The position numbers and the translations under genes were made by a program. DNA of 17,936 nucleotides, taken from DASZTU01 sp035493835. Lineage in GTDB: Bacteria; Pseudomonadota; Alphaproteobacteria; Rhizobiales; Devosiaceae. The stretch covers positions 1 to 17,936 of the forward strand of contig DATJHO010000131.1 in the NCBI GenBank assembly GCA_035493835.1, in the 5' to 3' direction. The notes under the pieces are model-generated. The model saw only the letters and a program-made list of their open reading frames with translations. It did not search any database and was not told the origin of the DNA. Shown piece by piece: positions 13,850-17,936 of this stretch. Numbering within the stretch: the stretch's first letter is position 1; each line of letters starts with the position of its first letter.

Positions 13850-13957
13850 TGACCGAGCCCGAGATTGAAGACGTCCTCCCCGGCGGCGCCGGTCGGCATC
13901 AATCCCGGTGCTGACGGCATCATCGACGCCCTGCCATGCCAAAACCGGTGAAATGAA
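13846..13957 (+). other. Gap with possible frameshifted small coding remnant
   Basis: ATG 13846 overlaps the grpE stop (ATGA) and opens a 22-codon frame, MMTEPEIEDVLPG..., ending at TGA 13912-13914. Shifting frame near 13880 gives a continuation (PVGINPGADGIIDALPC...) up to TGA just before the thioredoxin start. Together they would make a peptide of about 35 residues. It is either non-coding spacer or a decayed small gene; there is no firm evidence of translation. Confidence 0.25.
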
Positions 13958-14500
13958 ATGGCTACACTGCGCGTACCCGTAAACCGGAATGACCACATCC
14001 TCGGATCGCCGAGGGCGTTCGTTACGATCGTGGAATATGGCGACTACCAGTGCCCCTATTGCAGGGCAGCCGAACCGCAGTTGAACTTCGTCCTCGCCCG
14101 GTTGGGCGACAGGGTCGCCCGGGTGTTTCGGCATTTTCCCCTGACCGAGATCCACCCTCAGGCCGAGGTGGCCGCCGAAACGGCCGAATTCGCCGGCGCC
14201 TATTCGCGCTTCTGGCAGATGCACGAGCTGATCTTCGCCAACCAGCCCCGGTTGAGCCCGCAATTGCTGTACGACCTCGCCTCCCGGCTCGGGCTCTCCC
14301 AGATCGCGCTCCATGACGCACTGACCGCCGAGACCTATGCCCCCAAGGTGCAGCAGGATTTCATGGGCGGCACCCGCAGCGGGGTCGCAGGCACCCCGAC
14401 CTTCTTCATCAACGGCAAGCGCCACGACGGCGGCTATTCGGCTGGCGAGCTGATGGTGGCGATCGAGGCCGAGATAGAGACTGCCGCCCATCCGGGTTGA
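13958..14500 (+). CDS. Cytoplasmic DsbA-like thioredoxin-fold protein
   Basis: A 180-residue thioredoxin-fold protein of the DsbA/Thioredoxin_4 group. The active site is CPYC (Cys32, Cys35) in VEYGDYQCPYCRAAEP, followed by the inserted helical domain (about 60-130: ETAEFAGAYSRFWQMHELIF) and the cis-proline loop GTPTFFING with Pro147. There is no signal peptide or membrane anchor, so it should act in the cytoplasm, unlike classical DsbA. Related domains are fused to NhaA antiporters or sit near stress genes in rhizobia. It is the third gene of the dnaK-grpE cassette, 108 nt after grpE, suggesting a role in thiol repair or holding of damaged proteins (inference). ATG 13958 has only a weak GGTGA upstream. 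Confidence 0.85.
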   Translation: MATLRVPVNRNDHILGSPRAFVTIVEYGDYQCPYCRAAEPQLNFVLARLGDRVARVFRHFPLTEIHPQAEVAAETAEFAGAYSRFWQMHELIFANQPRLSPQLLYDLASRLGLSQIALHDALTAETYAPKVQQDFMGGTRSGVAGTPTFFINGKRHDGGYSAGELMVAIEAEIETAAHPG

Positions 14501-14568
14501 GCGAAGAGGCCGAAGCTGACAGGGATCAGTCGGATCCGCTCGCCGCCGCCAGGGCGGCTGGCGCCAAT

Positions 14569-14654
14569 TGGTGCGGGCGGCGGGACTCGAACCCGCACGA
14601 GGCTACCCTCTCAGGATTTTAAGTCCTGTATGTCTACCATTCCATCACGCCCGC
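14569..14654 (-). tRNA. tRNA-Leu (anticodon UAA)
   Basis: An 86-nt class II tRNA. The acceptor 5' GCGGGCG (14654-14648) pairs with CGCCCGC near the 3' end, followed by discriminator A and an encoded CCA (ending at 14569). The anticodon stem CAGGA/TCCTG encloses the loop CTTAAAA with anticodon TAA. The T arm is GCGGGTTCGAGTCCCGC, and there is a variable arm of leucine type between the anticodon and T arms. It lies just after the chaperone cassette, in the opposite direction. Confidence 0.96.
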
Positions 14655-14763
14655 CGGCCCGCCCCTGTTGTCACAGAAGGGGCGAAAACTCAATCGCGCG
14701 CCGGGCCTCGCAACCTGCCGATGCGGATACCGGTCGCGGCGCTGCCGAGGTCGCCCGAGGGCC

Positions 14764-15117
14764 TTATTTCACCGCCGGCTTCTTGAAGCACTTGAGGCCG
14801 TTCATCGCCTCGAACACGGTGCACTCGATCACCTGGTTGGAGCCATCGGGCGCAACCTTGATGGCGTAGGTCGCGCCGCTGGCGCATCTCGCGTTCCAGA
14901 TCGCATGGTTCTTGGGGAAGCCGCGCACGCCGGTTCCCATATAGAACACGGTCCTGGCGGTGCAGCCCCGACCGATCGCCTTGGTGAAGATGGCCGCCTG
15001 GGCGCTGGGCGATTGCGCCAGCAGGTAGTCATTGGCGCCGTTGGCCGAGGCATACGCCCCGCCGACCGACAAAAGGCAAGACGCCAAAGCCAAACCGAGA
15101 ACTGCCGCCCGAATCAT
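14764..15117 (-). CDS. Small exported four-cysteine protein, unknown function
   Basis: A 117-residue protein. Residues 1-23 are a clear signal peptide: MIRAA, a Leu/Ala core and AYA cleavage. The mature part has four cysteines (52, 78, 99, 110), which could form two disulfides, and segments such as GRGCTARTVFYMGTG, WNARCASGATYAIKVAPDG and VIECTVFEAMNGLKCFKK that resemble conserved hypothetical periplasmic proteins of rhizobia. No enzyme motif is seen. ATG 15117 is chosen because AGGAG lies about 9 nt upstream and the signal peptide starts there; an earlier ATG at 15180 would put 21 polar residues before it. It lies on its own between the tRNA and gpt. Confidence 0.78.
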   Translation of the reverse strand: MIRAAVLGLALASCLLSVGGAYASANGANDYLLAQSPSAQAAIFTKAIGRGCTARTVFYMGTGVRGFPKNHAIWNARCASGATYAIKVAPDGSNQVIECTVFEAMNGLKCFKKPAVK

Positions 15118-15260
15118 CCACTCGCTCCTTTTGCCGTCGTCCGACGGGCTAGTTTTGCGTCCAGCCTCATCATCCATCAACCCGGCCTGGCAAGCGGATC
15201 GCGGAGTTTTGTACGCTTGGGCACCAACCTTGTTTTCTGTGAGGCCGGCCGTAACCTAGA

Positions 15261-15761
15261 CTAGTCCGTCGCCCCGGAAATAGGCGCCGCGTAGGTGAAA
15301 TCGAGGTCCCACGGGAAGAAGATCCAGGTATCCTGGCTGACTTCGGTAATAAAGGTGTCGACCATCTCCCGCCCCTTGGGCTTGGCGTAGACGGTGGCGA
15401 AATGGGCGCCCGGCAACATTTCGCGCACCACGCGCGCGGTGGCGCCGGTATCGACCAGATCGTCGACGATCAGCACCTTCTTGCCCGCCTGCGCCATGCC
15501 GAGCACTTCGGGCGTCAGCGCCTTGAGGACCCGGATGTCGCCCTTCGACTGATGGTCGTAGGATTTTACCGCGACGGTTTCGACCGTCCGGATATTCAGC
15601 TCGCGGGCAACGATGGCGGCAGGCACGAGGCCGCCGCGCGCGATGGCCACCACCGCATCGAACGGGCCGATCCCGGCCAGGCGCCACGCCAGCGCCCGGC
15701 TGTCGCGATGGAACTGGTCCCAACTGACGGGAAAAGATTTTTGCGGGGAGGCTGTGCTCAT
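15261..15761 (-). CDS. gpt: Xanthine phosphoribosyltransferase
   Basis: A 166-residue type I phosphoribosyltransferase. It salvages xanthine and guanine with PRPP to give XMP and GMP. The PRPP-binding motif VLIVDDLVDTGAT is at 96-108. AIARGGLVPAAIVARELNIR (39-58) is the PPi loop region, VKSYDHQSKGD the flexible loop, and TWIFFPWDLDF near the C-terminus is the characteristic Gpt base-specificity segment. Length is slightly above the 152 residues of E. coli Gpt because of a short N-terminal extension. It starts 31 nt after the stop of the CinA-like gene on the same strand, so the two are probably cotranscribed. Confidence 0.93.
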   Translation of the reverse strand: MSTASPQKSFPVSWDQFHRDSRALAWRLAGIGPFDAVVAIARGGLVPAAIVARELNIRTVETVAVKSYDHQSKGDIRVLKALTPEVLGMAQAGKKVLIVDDLVDTGATARVVREMLPGAHFATVYAKPKGREMVDTFITEVSQDTWIFFPWDLDFTYAAPISGATD

Positions 15762-15792
15762 CGAAAACTGCCTTGGAAACGGATTGGCGGGG

Positions 15793-16560
15793 TCAATAGG
15801 GATCGGCGATGCCGGCTAGGCGATGCGCGGCCGCGACGATACCGCGCAGTTTTGCGGTCGCCTCTTCGAGCAGCGCCTCGTCGGCCGAGCGCAGCACCAG
15901 TTCGGTCCGCACGGCGCCATCGCCCATGCGCGGATAGCTGCCCATCTTCACATCGGGATATTCGCCCTGCAATGCCGCCAGCGGATCGGCGATCACGCCC
16001 TCGCCTACCTGCGCGGGCACGGTGCGGCTCAGCACCTTGCGGCCGGTCTTCAGCGTGGGAAGAATGGATTCCAGCATCGCCTTCATGATGATCGGCACGC
16101 CGGCCATCACGTGAACGTTCTCGATCCGGAAGCCCGGCGCCGCGCTCACCGAATTGACGATCAGGCTCCCCCCTTCCGGGATGCGCGCCATCCTCAGGCG
16201 GGCCGCATTGACTTCGGTGCCCGTCTGGCGCCAGCGGGATTCCAGCATTTCGCGCGCCTCGGGGTTGATCGGCAGCGCCACGCCGAATGCCTTTGCCACC
16301 GCATCGGCGGTGATGTCGTCATGGGTTGGCCCGATGCCGCCGGTGGTGAACACATAGGTATAGCGGCGCCGCAGCGCGTTGAGCGCCTCGATGATCTCGG
16401 CCTCGATGTCGGGCACAACGCGCACCTCGCGCAATTCGATGCCGAGCTCGGTGCAGAACTCGGCGGTCGTGCCGATGTTCACATCCTTGGTCCGGCCGGA
16501 AAGAATTTCGTCGCCAATGACAAGCAGGGCGGCGGTAATCAACTCGGAGGTTTCGGGCAT
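15793..16560 (-). CDS. CinA-N-type molybdopterin-binding domain protein
   Basis: A 255-residue protein consisting of the CinA N-terminal MoaB/MogA-like (MoCF_biosynth) domain (about 7-175), with the motif TTGGIGPTHDDITADAV at 72-88 and LLVIGDEILSGRTKDVN at 12-28, plus a short C-terminal alpha/beta extension (about 180-255). The deamidase domain of full-length CinA (PncC) is absent. Short CinA-like proteins of this size are common in alphaproteobacteria and may act in nucleotide hydrolysis (FAD/ADP-ribose pyrophosphatase-like) or molybdopterin binding; the substrate is unknown. It is the first gene of a likely two-gene unit with gpt. The name competence/damage-inducible protein A is historical. 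Confidence 0.9.
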   Translation of the reverse strand: MPETSELITAALLVIGDEILSGRTKDVNIGTTAEFCTELGIELREVRVVPDIEAEIIEALNALRRRYTYVFTTGGIGPTHDDITADAVAKAFGVALPINPEAREMLESRWRQTGTEVNAARLRMARIPEGGSLIVNSVSAAPGFRIENVHVMAGVPIIMKAMLESILPTLKTGRKVLSRTVPAQVGEGVIADPLAALQGEYPDVKMGSYPRMGDGAVRTELVLRSADEALLEEATAKLRGIVAAAHRLAGIADPY

Positions 16561-16639
16561 GGCATCGATCGTGCGCTGGAATTGAAGGCAGCATGGATGC
16601 CCGCGGGCGGGGCAAAGGTCAAGAACGTGTGGAGTGTTC

Positions 16640-16790
16640 TTGCGCAGGCAAAGTTCGCGGCCTCCCGCTCATCCGGCGCTTCGCGCCTCCTTCTCCCACG
16701 AGGGGAGAAGGAGAAAAGAAGCCCGGCCTGCGCAAAATTTCCCCTCTCCCCTTGTGAGAGAAGGTGCCGGCAGGCGGGTGAGGGGTGGGC
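16640..16790. repeat. Intergenic mosaic repeat with nested hairpins
   Basis: An outer 10-base inverted repeat, TTGCGCAGGC (16640-16649) and GCCTGCGCAA (16726-16735), encloses a perfect 11-bp hairpin, CTCCTTCTCCC (16687-16697) with GGGAGAAGGAG (16703-16713). A further CCTCTCCCC...GAGAGAAGG stretch and GCGGGTGAGGGG follow to about 16785. The CTCATCCGGCGCTTCGCGCC segment at about 16668-16687 is a familiar rhizobial intergenic-element sequence. It fills the 338-nt promoter region between the divergent CinA-like gene and map; no gene is seen in it. Confidence 0.75.
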
Positions 16791-16898
16791 CGCAAGCTCG
16801 TCGTCAGCGCTGTGCCCCCACAATGTCCACCCGCTCCGCTCTTCCAAAATCCTCCGCAGAATACTATTTCTGCGGGAGAGATTAGGAGTTGTCACCCA

Positions 16899-17729
16899 AT
16901 GGTCACCTATGTCGATGCCGAAGCCAAGTCGCGCCGCAGCTCAGGCGTGATCCCGCTGCATGGCGAGGCGGGGTTTGCCGGGATGCGCAAGGCGGGGCGG
17001 CTGACGGCCGAGGCCCTCGATTTGCTGGTGGACGTGGTGCAGCCGGGCGTCACCACCCTGGCGCTGGATCGGCTGGTCTACGAATTCGCCCGCGACAACA
17101 ATGCCTTGCCCGCCGATCTTTTCTACAAAGGTTATCGCCACTCGGTCTGCACCTCGATCAACCACGTGGTCTGCCACGGCATTCCCGACGAGCGGCCGCT
17201 GCGCGAGGGCGACATCGTCAACATCGACGTGACGCTGATCGTCGATGGCTGGTATGGCGATTCTTCGCGCATGTACCCGGTCGGCGAAATCTCCCGCAAG
17301 GCCGAGCGGCTGATCGAAGTGACCTACGAGGCCTTCGAGGCGGGGCTCGCCGCCTCGCTTCCCGGCAACACCACGGGCGACATCGGCGCCGCTATCCAGC
17401 GCAGGGCGGAGGGCGAGCGGACGAGCGTGGTCCGGGATTTCGTCGGCCACGGGGTCGGCATGCTGTTCCACGACGAGCCCAACATCATGCATTTCGGCGT
17501 GCCAGGGACCGGCGTCGAGCTCAAGCCCGGCATGATCTTCACCATCGAGCCGATGATCAATCTCGGGCGGCCGCATGTAAAAATCCTGTCGGACGGCTGG
17601 ACCGCCGTCACCCGCGACCGCACGCTCTCGGCACAGTGCGAGCATTCGATCGGCATCACCGAGACCGGCTACGAGGTGTTCACCGAGTCGCCGCGTGGCC
17701 TGTTTAATCCCCTGGCCTCTCGCCAGTAG
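16899..17729 (+). CDS. map: Type I methionine aminopeptidase
   Basis: A 276-residue metalloaminopeptidase that removes the initiator methionine from nascent proteins. All five metal ligands of the pita-bread fold are present: Asp110, Asp121, His184, Glu217 and Glu248, in the contexts NIDVT, GDSSR, GHGVG, TIEPM and CEHS, with substrate-binding His93 in VCHGIPDE. The first 23 residues are a short extension before FAGMRKAGRLTAEAL. ATG 16899 is chosen because AGGAG lies 10 nt upstream; an in-frame start at 16785 would lie inside the repeat. Followed by radC after 4 nt, an order usual in Hyphomicrobiales. Confidence 0.95.
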   Translation: MVTYVDAEAKSRRSSGVIPLHGEAGFAGMRKAGRLTAEALDLLVDVVQPGVTTLALDRLVYEFARDNNALPADLFYKGYRHSVCTSINHVVCHGIPDERPLREGDIVNIDVTLIVDGWYGDSSRMYPVGEISRKAERLIEVTYEAFEAGLAASLPGNTTGDIGAAIQRRAEGERTSVVRDFVGHGVGMLFHDEPNIMHFGVPGTGVELKPGMIFTIEPMINLGRPHVKILSDGWTAVTRDRTLSAQCEHSIGITETGYEVFTESPRGLFNPLASRQ

Positions 17730-17733
17730 CGCC

Positions 17734-17936
17734 ATGGAAAAACCCTCCAAACCGTCGGAAAGCGGATTGGAGGAGGCGAGCGCGCCGCATTATCTCGGCC
17801 ATCGTGACCGGCTGCGAGAACGCTTTACCCACGCGGGCGCCGACAGTTTTTCTGACGCCGAACTGCTCGAGATCGTCCTCCACGTGGTCATCCCGCGCCG
17901 GGACACCAAGGAACTGGCCAAGCAATTGCTCGCTCG
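17734..17936 (+). CDS. radC: RadC family protein, N-terminal part (3' truncated by window)
   Basis: The first 67 codons of a RadC/JAB-domain gene; the frame is open to the window edge. After a polar start (MEKPSKPSESGLEEAS), the text HYLGHRDRLRERF...GADSFSDAELLEIVLHVVIPRRDTKELAKQLL matches the N-terminal helix-hairpin-helix region of RadC proteins. The C-terminal metalloprotease-like JAB domain would lie outside. Despite the name, RadC has no proven DNA-repair role. ATG 17734 is 4 nt after the map stop with little Shine-Dalgarno, so it is likely translationally coupled to map. Confidence 0.88.
   Translation, partial: MEKPSKPSESGLEEASAPHYLGHRDRLRERFTHAGADSFSDAELLEIVLHVVIPRRDTKELAKQLLA

Noticed and set aside
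12881..14491. 536-codon open frame on the minus strand across dnaK, grpE and the thioredoxin
   Set aside because: It is antisense to three clear genes, with an Arg/Gly-rich low-complexity product.
14569..14654. tRNA-Leu as an integration site
   Set aside because: No integrase, phage gene or repeated tRNA 3' end is visible nearby.

Overview
The window is high-GC chromosomal DNA of an alphaproteobacterium, most likely order Hyphomicrobiales (Devosia-like). The reasons are the gene content (PAS_5 protein, dual PilZ protein, BTLCP protease, cysE followed by a DUF3126 gene, map followed by radC), CtrA-type TTAA-N7-TTAA boxes, and intergenic mosaic repeats of the rhizobial type. The genus is inference. 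Nothing looks like a phage, integron, CRISPR array or insertion sequence; most of the window reads as ordinary core and shell genome.

Layout. 1-351 is the 3' end of thrS, followed by an inverted intergenic repeat (379-545). 566-1324 (minus) is a rhomboid protease, divergent from a PAS_5 gene (1492-2166), with a CtrA-like box and two GANTC sites between them. A two-PilZ-domain protein (2311-2943) and an exported BTLCP cysteine protease (3091-3723) follow. The protease start codon is preceded by three stacked inverted repeats, the last overlapping its ribosome binding site. A small membrane protein (minus) and an unrecognised single-span membrane protein (plus) diverge from a second CtrA-like box. 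DedA, DUF3126 and cysE come next.

6873-10392 holds two unrelated MFS exporters flanking small CsbD-like and ASCH-domain genes. 10427-10921 (minus) encodes an unrecognised protein made of two tandem 82-residue units. After a gap of about 450 nt with no convincing gene comes a chaperone cassette: dnaK, grpE (starting inside dnaK) and a cytoplasmic DsbA-like thioredoxin. It contains no dnaJ, so it is probably a secondary Hsp70 locus.

14569-14654 is tRNA-Leu(UAA) on minus. It is followed by a small exported four-cysteine protein, gpt (xanthine phosphoribosyltransferase), a CinA-N-type molybdopterin-binding protein, a second intergenic repeat, map, and the 5' end of radC, which runs off the window.

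The most interesting signals are the two CtrA-like boxes in divergent promoters, the RBS-overlapping hairpin of the protease, the dnaJ-less dnaK-grpE-thioredoxin cassette with possible frameshifted remnant coding DNA inside it, and the internally duplicated orphan protein. No wholly new multigene system could be shown from sequence alone.
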